Shown: positions 1 to 7,763 of the stretch, piece by piece
Layout of the letters: every line of letters begins with the position of its first letter
Numbering within the stretch: position 1 is the stretch's first letter
Assembly: GCA_015501585.1 (NCBI GenBank)
Contig: JADNRY010000964.1
Coordinates: 1 to 20,457, forward strand
DNA length: 20,457 nucleotides
Direction: 5' to 3'
Source: Rhodocollybia butyracea
Taxonomy: Eukaryota > Basidiomycota > Agaricomycetes > Agaricales > Omphalotaceae
Made by a program: the position numbers and the translations under genes
Notes under the pieces: model-generated
The model's input: the letters and a program-made list of their open reading frames with translations, nothing else
The model's database searches: none
What the model was told of the DNA's origin: nothing

Positions 1-765
1 TATTGTGTGTAGTTTCTTGGTTTCTTCGGCGTCGGATACGCCGGTATAAACTTTGAATATTACCTGTTCGCTCTTCTTTGTGTGGCTACAAGGTTAAATC
101 AGCCTGAGGATTGGCCTTCTCCGTTTGGACATTGGGCAGATGCGTACAGCATAAAGAACTTTTGGTCGTACGTATCCCTCACATTTGACGTGGGTTCTGA
201 ATGTTGATTTTCTTTCGTGTTAGGAAAACATGCATTCATTTGTTAGAAGGGTGAGTAGTTGGTTCTTCTGAAAATGACTAGCCAACTTATTGAAACCCTC
301 CTTCAGCTTTGCGTGTCACCAGGACACAAACTCACTCAAATACTTCGTATACCTTCTAAAACCCTACCGGCAGCATACATACAACTCTACGCCACCTTCA
401 TCATTTCTGCTACCGTGCATTCTCTCGGTGACTACATGGTCGGACGGCAATACCTTGGCGCGTCTATCCCATTTTTTCTCGTTCAACCCATCGGAATCAC
501 AATCGAGGAAGTGTTCAAGTACCTGGTGCGCCGATACACGCGTTCAGGTGCGCATAGTGCAACTTCCAAGTCTGAGCCCTCGTCTACTGCTAGGGTGCTG
601 GGATATATCTGGGTGCTTTGGTGGTTTACAGTTACAGGACCATTGCTGCTTGACCCGGGGGTTCATGCAGGATTCAGTAAAGAGCGTATGTTTCCGTTTT
701 CGCCTGTATCATATGTCCTCGCGTTTTTATACCCTTCTTCCTTCGATGGAATTACAAGAGCGTGA
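1..765 (+). pseudogene. MBOAT / wax-synthase-like O-acyltransferase, 3' part, decayed
   Basis: This is the C-terminal half of a membrane-bound O-acyltransferase of the fungal wax-synthase type; such enzymes move acyl groups from acyl-CoA to an alcohol in internal membranes. Visible family features are a GHWADAY-SIKNFW block, FIISATVHSLGDYMVG with the conserved membrane histidine, a LGYIWVLWWFTVTGP segment and a terminal KERMFPFSPVSY. The best gene model has exons 1-167, 224-250 and 307-765, with introns 168-223 (GTACGT...TTAG) and 251-306 (GTGAGT...TCAG). It is broken: there is a frameshift near base 30 before the AGINFEYY segment, and the small middle exon is 27 nt instead of the 28 nt in the paralogue at 11188, which shifts the frame. 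The last exon reads openly from 307 to a TGA at 763-765. The gene start lies outside the window. Base 1 aligns with 10975 of the second copy. The substrate is unknown. Confidence 0.8.
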
Positions 766-1036
766 GTGCTCTACGAGGTCGCCCCGCTTTGTGTACATAC
801 CGTCGCTAGCGTTGTTGTATGTTAGTAAATATGCAAATTAAATTATTGTCAGTCGTGAAAATTCTTTCGCTGATGTATGACATTGACAGATTATCTGGAA
901 AGATCAATCACAGAGCGTAGCAACACCAATGATATAGCTTGAAGCAGTGCTATTTAGCTTTCCCTCCTTTCTTGTCTGCTCATCTTCGTATGCCCAATAA
1001 GTAGCAGGGGAATGATGACGTCAAGGCAATGGCATC
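766..1036. other. intergenic, nothing recognised
   Basis: No coding signal, RNA gene or repeat was recognised between the MBOAT remnant and the outer miniature transposon. The only short landmark is a palindromic TGACGTCA octamer at 1016-1023, a possible bZIP site, which could easily occur by chance. Confidence 0.4.
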
Positions 1037-1179
1037 CCGCACACCGTGTTTGCAGAAAGATCTGCTGGTCAGAAATGCCGACGAAAATGTCACGTGCTTC
1101 CATACAGGGCATATCAAAAGTCACCTGATATTTCCCACGACCTTACATGGCTTATCGGAAATCACGTGAATATATCAGT

Positions 1180-1187
1180 GTACGAAT
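1180..1187. repeat. 8-bp target site duplication, left copy
   Basis: GTACGAAT, identical to 1878-1885; it flanks the hAT-like element exactly at its inverted termini. Confidence 0.75.
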
Positions 1188-1877
1188 TAGGGTTGAGAAT
1201 AACCTAGGTTTGACCCGCGGTCACGTGCTTTTGAGGTTCGCAACATGTTGCGAACCTGTTCCGAACCTCCCCCTATGTACCCAGAGCCAAGTTCGGTGGA
1301 GGGGTAGTGAACCGTCACGTGTACTTACCTTGAGCAAAATGACATACAGGCCACGGCCATCAGTCATTAGTTTATAACAATAGCGCGGCGCCCGCCCGCC
1401 TTGCTCAGCGCTCAGCGCTCAGCTTGCATGAACGTTGTCTCCCGCCATGGATTCTCCAGAAGGTGAAGAGGTTCAGTATGTGGCATGTGCGGTATTTTTG
1501 AACTGAAAAGGCAAAGTGTTGATGAAGAGGTGGTAAACCTGGAGGTTCTATTGCTCAACGATTGCTGGTGTATACTAGGATCGTCGTTGGTACGTGAAGT
1601 GGATGATACGAGCCGAGTAACAATTTTACATTGAGCTTTGACTAACAAAGTTCTATTCTTATCACTTAATACTAGTAGTAACATTCCTTGAGCGCACAGC
1701 ACAGAAACATCCATTAGAGCACAACGCGCGCGCAGCGCGCGCCCGGAAAAATATAGGTATTATGTCATCACGTGACAGGTTTGGAACGGTTTGCAACCTG
1801 TTCGCAACTACCCCTCTGCTTGGCTCCAGGTTTGACCCAGGTTGCGAACCTCTGAGGTAGTTATTCCCTCAACCCTA
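1188..1877. mobile_element. non-autonomous hAT-like DNA transposon (690 bp)
   Basis: The left end reads TAGGGTTGAGAATAAC and the right end, on the opposite strand, TAGGGTTGAGGGAATAAC, so the termini are inverted repeats with a 2-nt gap. The element is flanked by an exact 8-bp direct repeat GTACGAAT (1180-1187 and 1878-1885). An 8-bp target duplication with termini starting TAGGG is the hallmark of the hAT superfamily. Inside each end are repeated GGTTCGCAAC-like motifs, TCACGTG sites (1220 and 1314 areas on the left, 1768 area on the right) and a GC-rich block (about 1383-1400; and 1726-1742, two GCGCGCGC units around one A). There is no transposase-like coding frame; the open frames inside are short and unlike any family I know. 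Confidence 0.75.
1234..1257. repeat. perfect 24-bp palindrome
   Basis: The half-site AGGTTCGCAACA is followed at once by its exact reverse complement with no spacer. It lies 47 bp inside the left end of the hAT-like element, and variants of the same motif recur near the right end (about 1785-1850). In hAT elements such subterminal repeats are commonly transposase binding sites; that role is inferred here. Confidence 0.6.
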
Positions 1878-1885
1878 GTACGAAT
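1878..1885. repeat. 8-bp target site duplication, right copy
   Basis: GTACGAAT, the partner of 1180-1187. Joining the two flanks through a single copy restores the inner arm of the outer miniature element. Confidence 0.75.
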
Positions 1886-1919
1886 CTGACCAGCAGATTT
1901 TTTTGTAAAACACGGTGTG

Positions 1920-2323
1920 CCGTTGCTGGGTTCAGCTTTGGGTGGTGAGTCCTTCTTCAGCGACATTTCATCCTCCTGGTTGACCCCATTGAGCAGTATG
2001 GGCATCGAACGGACGCGGAATAGGTCCGTTGGGGAACTCTTGGTGGAAGAGAGCTTATTGGTCATGGGAGCTTTGTACGGATTTCTTGATGCGGGGAATA
2101 GCCTGGAACTTTCAGGTAGTATGCGGTTAAGCTAGACAGTGACATAACTATCGAACAACACAAACGGAAAGTTTTCTTCGTTTGGTTTGCCTGGGCCCTC
2201 GTTCGAATCACTGGTTTTTTTCTCCTCTCCGATGTGTGCCTACACTAAACTTGCCTCCGCTGCTGCAAGGGACGACGCTCTACACAGTATGTTGGCATGT
2301 GATCGCGTCAAATTTCGCATCAT
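1920..2323 (-). pseudogene. possible decayed small protein gene, unrecognised
   Basis: One minus-strand frame starts at tandem ATG codons (2323-2318) and runs to the edge of the outer miniature element with only two stops, both TAG (2240-2242 and 2132-2134). The predicted residues are rich in S, P, E and K and include stretches such as APMTNKLSSTKSSPTDLF and QEDEMSLKKDSPPKAEP; there are no membrane segments or motifs I know. If the outer element and one CCG copy are removed, the frame continues for only four more residues (MPLP) to a TGA, as if the element had landed at the C-terminus of a protein of about 140 residues. No paralogue is present in the window. This could also be a chance open frame, since about 6-7 stops are expected in 140 random codons. 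Confidence 0.25.
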
Positions 2324-2640
2324 GTTGCTTGCTCACTTGGATTCGGAATGATAAGACTTAATTCACGATGTACGGTGAACCAGAAAACTCTCCAGAGCTT
2401 GAAGACGTGAAGACTCAAAAGGCACACGCCTTGGCGCATGATTTAGATTCAAAACGTGGTGGTAATTAGAGCAATCGCTTATTCTCTCGAACAAACAGAG
2501 AGGTAAGATCGATTACAACATAAATTCGTTCCTACAGTTACGACAATCAGTCTTTGTACCATGACCCGCAAACATATTCCTCGTTGCATTGTCTTATCTA
2601 GCCTTTTGTAACTTTCACTTGGTTAGCCAGTACTCAGTAC
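2324..2640. other. intergenic, nothing recognised
   Basis: No gene, repeat or RNA gene could be supported here. The stretch separates the possible decayed ORF from the 3' end of the first F-box pseudogene. Confidence 0.4.
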
Positions 2641-2662
2641 TTGATCCACACCCTACACACCA

Positions 2663-3507
2663 CTAGTAGATCCCAAACTCGAGACCATGAAGGGCTGATT
2701 CACGTTCCAATTGATCAAAGCGATCAATGTTGTTTGCCCAGCTAGAAACCCGGACCCTCGCCTTTCTCAACCTCGAAGTGCAATTTTCAACATCAGACAG
2801 AGATTGGTTCGCACCAGTATTGTCTTTGTCAATCGGACGCCAGTATGATTGAATTAGATCGCAAAGCTCCTCCACCCAACCCCACCTCCTTCCAAGTAGA
2901 GTTCTTCAAGATTAGGAAGATGAAGGGGTCCGGACGAGCTGGGTTGTAGACAAGTGCATTGATTAAAGGTGTGAAGTCCAAATCCCACTCTGCTTGATCG
3001 ATTCGCAAAATGCGGATCGAGGAAAACACGGCGACGAGGGGAATGATATCTTCGCCTGAAATATCATCGGCGCAAAAGGATGAGAGATGCAAAGAGGATA
3101 GTGAAACCTCAGAACGCGTGCAAAATTCTGCGAGTTGTTTGACGAGCTCAGCGTGATTCTGACTTGCATGTACAAGATGCAGATCTTTCAGGAGAGGCGC
3201 GCGCAGGCAATGAAAGAAAGCAGCATCGGTGCCTGTATCCACGTCGGATTCTGCGGATAAGGTGAGAGATTGCAAGAATGGGAGGATTATGGGCTGAGGT
3301 GTATCAGCTATCTTGAGTAGTTGTATGGGGAACTTGATTGTACAGTGGACAAGCTGGTTCATGCTGCGTACTGTGTCAAAGTAAAGGCTGGGAAATTGGC
3401 TTCTGTGGCAATGAGCCGCATCAATCATTAACGACATTTTTGCATCTCATGGAAACTTTATGTTTTCAAGTAAACAAGAAAGACCATTGAGATACTTCAA
3501 TTGAGTT
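2663..3507 (-). pseudogene. F-box family protein, C-terminal part, decayed copy
   Basis: This is the leucine-rich C-terminal portion of an agaricomycete F-box family protein, collinear with the second copy at 12873-13700. Shared landmarks are SQFPS-YFDTVRSMNQLVHC, PIILPFLQSLTLS, APLLKDLHLVH, SSLHLSSF, ALVYNPARPDP, CDLIQSYWRPIDKDN and the end ESALHG. It carries a TGA stop (3447-3449) where the other copy has a Gln codon, and a 1-base loss in a run of C near 2928 (four C against five in the paralogue) that moves the tail from HLPNLEEL into another frame. The tail then ends at the stop at 2663. Beyond 3507 the alignment is interrupted by unrelated sequence. Confidence 0.75.
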
Positions 3508-3690
3508 TATACTCGGAATCAAGTATTGAGTTCAACGGGGGATCTGCCTGTGATTTGGTCAGTCCCTACTTGTCTCTGGGAGGTATCTCCGAGGTACTGA
3601 AGTAGTGGTGGTGGTTGGGAAGAAAGAGATCTCTATTGTCTCAGTATGAGTACGTAGCTTATATACTGTAAAGATACTTAGATAATATGA
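3508..3690. other. extra segment inside the F-box pseudogene
   Basis: About 200 bp with no counterpart in the second F-box copy. It lies between two partial versions of the same coding patch: a QLKYL...LLENIK version just before it (about 3468-3507) and a HQLRYVQFTENG version after it (about 3723-3770). I see no open frame, target duplication or known repeat in it. Insertion, or unequal exchange with another family member, would both explain it. Confidence 0.4.
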
Positions 3691-3722
3691 CGAGTTTCAT
3701 GTGTAGACGCACATGAAGCTCG
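3691..3722. repeat. stem-loop, 13-bp arms with one mismatch
   Basis: The arms 3691-3703 (CGAGTTTCATGTG) and 3710-3722 pair around the 6-nt spacer TAGACG with a single mismatch. The hairpin sits exactly where the F-box coding similarity stops and the extra segment begins, so it may mark a rearrangement or insertion end. Confidence 0.5.
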
Positions 3723-4011
3723 ACACCATTCTCGGTGAACTGGACATACCTCAATTGATGTGACTCTGAAAAAATCCCAATATCATTTTTTAACTCGCTA
3801 AAGAAGTGGAAGGCATCCCAATTGCAGAAATTGAGTATAAGTTTCTCCAAAGAAGGAAATGATGATTTTGAAAGATGAATGAATGGTTCAAAGTGTTCAA
3901 TGGGTAGGCAAACCTCGAGGGAGCGGATCCTACGAGAGAAAGCTGGAAAGGCTTTGGAAATATTTCCCATGTAGCCCACGCGTAAGGATATGCTCAGATC
4001 CAAGGGAAGGT
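3723..4011 (-). pseudogene. F-box family protein, middle part, downstream of the copia insertion
   Basis: The frame continues the F-box protein immediately after the retrotransposon: LPLDLSISLRVGYMGNISKAF, then LEVCLPIEHFEPFIHL and SFPSLEKLILNF, each with a close counterpart in the intact-looking copy at 13690-14000. At its upper edge it joins in frame, across the 5-bp duplication AAGGT, to the N-terminal piece at 9510-9986, which shows that the gene was contiguous before the insertion. At its lower edge the frame runs through the stem-loop into a stop at 3659-3661. Confidence 0.75.
4007..4011. repeat. 5-bp target site duplication (copia), left copy
   Basis: AAGGT directly abuts the LTR end at 4012; the same five bases follow the other LTR at 9510-9514. 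A 5-bp duplication is usual for Ty1/copia integrases. Confidence 0.9.
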
Positions 4012-4239
4012 TATCAGAACTTGAGTGCAACTGGTACAAAGAGAACAACGATAGTTAGGGAACTAAAATAATGTACAAGTCCACGGTACATACCTGGTAC
4101 GAAGAGAACAACGATAGGGGTTCGCTTCAGCCCAGGGCGCTACATAAGTGAGGCAAATATGTCCATACAAGTCCAATAAGTCCAATAAGTCCATATACAG
4201 TCATGCTCAGTCAATGCTCTACCGAGTCAGTCTCTAACA
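4012..4239 (-). repeat. 3' LTR of the copia element (228 bp)
   Basis: In element orientation it begins TGTTAGAGACTG and ends TTCTGATA. Internal features are two copies of a 24-bp repeat CTGGTAC(A/G)AAGAGAACAAC... (4031-4054 and 4094-4117) and three short units of TCCAATAAG type (about 4170-4193) next to a TATATG element. The last 29 bp of the pol reading frame, including its stop at 4211, lie inside this LTR. Confidence 0.95.
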
Positions 4240-6172
4240 CCCCCCCTTGACTCGCGTCGAGTTTGAGTCTGTGAATCCATTTGCGATGAAGAATCCTGTG
4301 AAGAGGTTTGGTTAGAATATCCGCCTGGTTGTCCTGGTTTGATACGTGAATGACGTTCACAACTCGTTTAGAGACGCAGTCTCGAATGAAATGTTCACGG
4401 ATGGCGATGTGTTTCATTTTGCTATGTGCATGGGGGTCATGTGTACAAGAAACAGTCCCCTGGTTGTCACAGAAGACAGACGTCGGGGAGGTCTGGGGAA
4501 AGCCGAGTTCCGCTAGGAAGTTGCGAAACCACAAGACTTCCCGTACGCAGTGTGTAACTGCAAGATATTCCGCTTCGCAAGATGATAAGGCAACGACAGC
4601 TTGTTGTTTTGAACTCCACGACACGAGAGACGATCCGAGCATAATGAGGAAGCTGGAAACCGATTTTCTACCGTCACCCATTCCATAGTCTGAATCCGAT
4701 AATGCTGTGAGAAGAGGATAACCTGAATCTAGACGACCAAGGTACACACCCCAGCAGTAAGAGGGCGAAAGGGAGCCTTTTAGGTACCGGAGTAAGTGTT
4801 TGGCTGCGGCCACATGGGTTGGTCCGTAATTGCTCATGAAACGCGCAAGTTCATGAATTGTGTAAGCAAGGTCAGGGCGAGAGCATGTAGCAAGGTACAT
4901 GCATTTCCCAACAACAGCGGTGTAGGGAAATCCGGAAGCTCGTTGCTGTTCCTCTTTTGGTGTATCGGGCGAAGTTGGAAAAAGCCGTGTACCAGGCTGC
5001 ATAGGAGTAGCTACCGGATTGCAATTTTCGTATCCGAATTCGCGGAGGATGGAGAGAGTGTAAGCTCCTTGGTCAAGCTTGATAGTTCGATGTTCGCGGT
5101 CCCTCTGGATACTGCAACCTAAGTGAAGAGAGGGCTCACCATTATCCGTAATTTCATAGAGAGAATGTAGTTCTTTAACGACCAAATCAGACTCTGCCTT
5201 GTTTGAGGAACCGAGGAGCATGTCGTCAACGGACGCAGTAAGAATGGTGAGAATATTTCCGATGCGCCGGGTGTAGACACTCCAATCAGATTCCATTCGT
5301 TTGAATCCAATAGATTCCAGTTTCTGGTGAAGGTCGAGATACCATTGGCAACCTGCTTGTCGGAGACCATACAGACCTTTCCGTAATCTCCAGTAGCCTG
5401 TCCCCACAATAGAAGGCTTATGCATGTACAGCTCCTCCTCCAACGGTCCGTTAAGAAAAGCCATTTTGACATCGATTTGGCGCAACTCCATGTTGTGCTC
5501 GGCAACGATGGTGAGGACAGTTCTCATGGATTCCCAGCGAGCGACAGGTGCGAAGGTGTAATTAAAGTCTTGGCCAGGAATTTGGGTGAATCCTTTTGCA
5601 ACGAGGCGAGCTTTAAATCTAGAGATTAACCCATCGCGGTCCCGTTTGATGCGCAATACCCATTTGGATCCGACTGGGGGAAGGACATCGATATCCTCAT
5701 AAACACCCTTTGCTTTCAGAGATTCGAGCTCCTCATAGATTGCTGCTAACCAGTAGGTCCAGTACATCGAAGATTTCGCTTCCTGGAGTGTTTCTGGGTT
5801 GTTCGCAGATGGATCATCAATGGGTTCTGTCAGAGCCGCATTAACAAAAGCGACTTCAGCTTTGATGAAGGCCTGAGTGAGATGAGGGAATTCCATGTGA
5901 GAGCATTCGAGTTCCATTTCGTCTTCATTGGAATGCAGGAAATTAAGGAGGACGTCTGAGTTGTCAGCTGAGTTGATGATGTAGCATGCAGGTAGTCGTG
6001 AGATTCGCTTAGGGCGACGCTGTGATAGAGGCACGTCGACATCTTTCATGTGTATGTCTTCAGAGCTATGGTCAATGTCATGTCCAGCCAACTCTCTAGA
6101 GGGGCTGTTTTCTCTACGCTGAGAGGACCTGTGAAAAGGTCGGAAGTGCACGAAGGCAAAATGACAAGTCAC
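4211..6172 (-). CDS. copia reverse transcriptase and RNase H
   Basis: A long open frame (653 codons from a non-ATG codon; copia similarity begins at about 6050 with RRPKRISRLPACY). Reverse transcriptase follows: WVLRIKRDRDG, RFKARLVAKGFTQ, DVKMAFLNGPLEEELYM, KGLYGLRQAG and the catalytic box ASVDDML (near 5220-5230; Ser instead of the common Tyr before VDD, a position that varies in copia elements). RNase H has its acidic residues in ALSDSDYG, SSCEAEYLAV and FCDNQGTV, and ends with KHIAIREHFIRD and QADILTKPL. The domains look intact. Upstream coding sequence is separated by the repeat array, so translation as part of pol is unlikely. The stop lies within the 3' LTR. Confidence 0.9.
   Translation of the reverse strand: MTCHFAFVHFRPFHRSSQRRENSPSRELAGHDIDHSSEDIHMKDVDVPLSQRRPKRISRLPACYIINSADNSDVLLNFLHSNEDEMELECSHMEFPHLTQAFIKAEVAFVNAALTEPIDDPSANNPETLQEAKSSMYWTYWLAAIYEELESLKAKGVYEDIDVLPPVGSKWVLRIKRDRDGLISRFKARLVAKGFTQIPGQDFNYTFAPVARWESMRTVLTIVAEHNMELRQIDVKMAFLNGPLEEELYMHKPSIVGTGYWRLRKGLYGLRQAGCQWYLDLHQKLESIGFKRMESDWSVYTRRIGNILTILTASVDDMLLGSSNKAESDLVVKELHSLYEITDNGEPSLHLGCSIQRDREHRTIKLDQGAYTLSILREFGYENCNPVATPMQPGTRLFPTSPDTPKEEQQRASGFPYTAVVGKCMYLATCSRPDLAYTIHELARFMSNYGPTHVAAAKHLLRYLKGSLSPSYCWGVYLGRLDSGYPLLTALSDSDYGMGDGRKSVSSFLIMLGSSLVSWSSKQQAVVALSSCEAEYLAVTHCVREVLWFRNFLAELGFPQTSPTSVFCDNQGTVSCTHDPHAHSKMKHIAIREHFIRDCVSKRVVNVIHVSNQDNQADILTKPLHRILHRKWIHRLKLDASQGGVLETDSVEH
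4240..4250 (-). promoter_or_regulatory. polypurine tract of the copia element
   Basis: In element orientation the sequence is TCAAGGGGGGG immediately before the 3' LTR start TGTTAG. This is the expected plus-strand DNA primer of reverse transcription. Confidence 0.85.
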
Positions 6173-6350
6173 ACGTACAAGTCAGGGCCAGATGTTTCTC
6201 TAGAAACACTGTTTTCTCTACGGTGAGAGGACCTGTGAAAAGGTCGGAACTGCACAAAGGCAAAATGACAAGTAACACGTACAAGTCAGGACCAGATGTT
6301 TCTCTAGAAACACTGTTTTCTCTACGGTGAGAGGACCTGTGAAAAGGTCA
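6077..6350. repeat. 104-bp tandem repeat, about 2.6 copies, inside copia pol
   Basis: Units start at 6077, 6181 and 6285 (period 104 bp), each containing CTGTTTTCTCTACG(G/C)TGAGAG, CCTGTGAAAAGGTC and, in the first two, AAAATGACAAGT(C/A)ACACGTAC. Copies two and three are nearly identical; copy one is more diverged. Because 104 is not a multiple of three, each extra copy changes the reading frame between integrase and reverse transcriptase. Confidence 0.9.
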
Positions 6351-7385
6351 GAAGGTACAGAGACCAACAGGCACGAAGGCCAAAAGGGACATACAGGGAT
6401 GGGGGGGTTCAGGTGGTAATGATTGCTCCAGAACAAGGCGATCTTCTCCATCTCGAAAGCGAGGTTCTAGGAGCAATGGGAGATCTTTCCACAGTGTATC
6501 GGTTGTCACCGGTGATGCTGGTGGAATAGGAAAGCCATGGAATATGACATCACGACGTGACCGAACAGTTTTTGACTGGGGAAAGTAGATGAGATAACCT
6601 TTTGAGTCTCTCGCATAGCCGACGAAGACTCCCGATTCACCGCGTGGTTGCAGCTTCATCAAGCTGTCGGACATTGATTTTCGAGAGGTGGTGAGGGCAC
6701 CAAATGGGCGTAGATGAGAGAGATCAGGCTTGGACTTGAACCAACCGAAGAAAGGCGTGGTAATGGAGTCGAGTGAAGAATGAGGGACTCTGTTTTTAAT
6801 GTGAACACCTGCTTGTGTAGCAAGTGGCCAGAACCAAAAAGAAAGCCCGGAGTCAAGGAGCATTGCCCTGCACATTCGTTCGATGATCTGGTTGGCTCGC
6901 TCGGCGACACCATTTTGTTGAGATGCGTCAGGAACCGTTTTTTCATAAGTGATGCCGTTGGCATTGCAATAATCTCGAAATTGACCTTCGACAAGCTCAC
7001 TGGCATTGTCGACACGAAGAAAGACTATCGGGAACCCAAAGAATCTTTCAGCAGCCAGGCGAAACTCGTGAAAACACTGGAGAGCTTCTGATTTCTGTTT
7101 GAGAAAGTATAATATAATAAAGCGAGAGCAATCGTTGATGAAGGTAATGAAATAGAGGAAATTTCCGTATCCTAAGGGAAACGGACCACATATGTCGCAG
7201 TGAATTTGGAAGAGAGGACGGGTAGCACGGTTTTTTGATTTTTTGGGGAACTTTCGGCGTTTAATGTTTGCCAGGGCGCATATACGACAGTTTTCGAGGT
7301 GAACACTGTCAATTGGGATCCCAGTTGTTGAGACCTTCAGCCCTTTAACGTCTATATGGCCAATTAGACGGTGGTAAAACCCAGA
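6348..7385 (-). pseudogene. copia integrase, frame-disconnected
   Basis: An open frame of about 345 codons with no Met near its start, so it could only be translated as part of a polyprotein. It begins with the HHCC zinc finger (HRLIGH ... CRIC), followed by the catalytic core: first Asp in HCDICGP, second Asp in RVDNASEL, and Glu in NGVAERAN. The second Asp and the Glu are separated by exactly 35 residues, the canonical DD35E spacing. Then come the usual copia core end (MCRAMLLDSGL, HIKNRVPHSSL, HLRPFGA) and the GVFVGYARDSKGY/DVIFHGF region. The frame stops at 6348 inside the 104-bp repeat array. The integrase catalytic residues are intact; the loss is of continuity with its neighbours. Confidence 0.85.
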
Positions 7386-7763
7386 ATTGATGTAGACGGG
7401 TTCGCGGAATCAGGACCGAAGAGTGTGGTAATTGATGGAATCATCGCGGCGATCAAATCTTGCGAGGTTGTCGAGTTGGTGCTTTGCTTGACCGGTATCA
7501 CCGCCATCTGATACAAGTCATCAACGATTTCACCGGACGCAAAAGCGGTACCATTTGGGTTGAGATAAGTGATCTTGCCCTTTCCTGTTAAGGTACTAAC
7601 ACCTTTTTTGTCTAGTCTTGAACCCGAAATGAGATTTGATCTTGCGGTTGGAATATGAAGAACATTGGATAAGGAAAATTGGCGAGTTACATTCTTGTGA
7701 GTTGTTTTCAAGATGATGGTGCCTTTTCCAACAGCCACTGCAGAGAGATTAGACCCGAAAACC
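7364..7763 (-). pseudogene. copia protease C-terminal part, frameshifted
   Basis: This frame continues the protease after the break near 7760: VAVGKGTIIL, SLSNVLHIPTARSNLISGSRL and KGKITYLNPNG are characteristic of the copia protease and the region between protease and integrase. It has no natural start; the first Met is simply the base pattern at the shift. The frame closes with TAA at 7364-7366, while the integrase zinc-binding region continues in a third frame from about 7385. One extra A in GTAAATGG near 7762 would explain the first shift. Confidence 0.75.

Larger units (their letters stand above)
1040..1919. mobile_element. outer miniature inverted-repeat element (about 182 bp before being split)
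   Basis: Two inverted arms of about 34 bp, 1040-1073 and 1885-1919, both begin CACACCGTGTTT and end ATCTGCTGGTCAGA; they differ only in a short A-rich stretch between. Both outer ends are flanked by the trinucleotide CCG (1037-1039 and 1920-1922), consistent with a 3-bp target duplication. Removing the inner element at 1188-1877 and one copy of its 8-bp duplication leaves an element of about 182 bp. It encodes nothing and would depend on a transposase elsewhere. The superfamily is not assigned: a 3-bp duplication fits several. One arm end overlaps the inner element's target duplication, so this element was already present when the inner one landed. Confidence 0.55.

Noticed and set aside
1412..1714. 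100-codon minus-strand open frame inside the hAT-like element
   Set aside because: It lies between the subterminal repeats of a non-autonomous element, is low in hydrophobic core pattern and shows no transposase motif.
2190..2216. tRNA gene suggested by GTTCGAATC
   Set aside because: The flanking bases do not pair into a T-arm, and no acceptor, D-arm or anticodon arm can be folded around it.
4350..5122. Plus-strand open frames of about 110 codons opposite reverse transcriptase
   Set aside because: These are antisense shadows of a strongly conserved coding region.
6077..6350. CRISPR-like array
   Set aside because: The units are contiguous 104-bp tandem copies without unique spacers, inside a eukaryotic retrotransposon.
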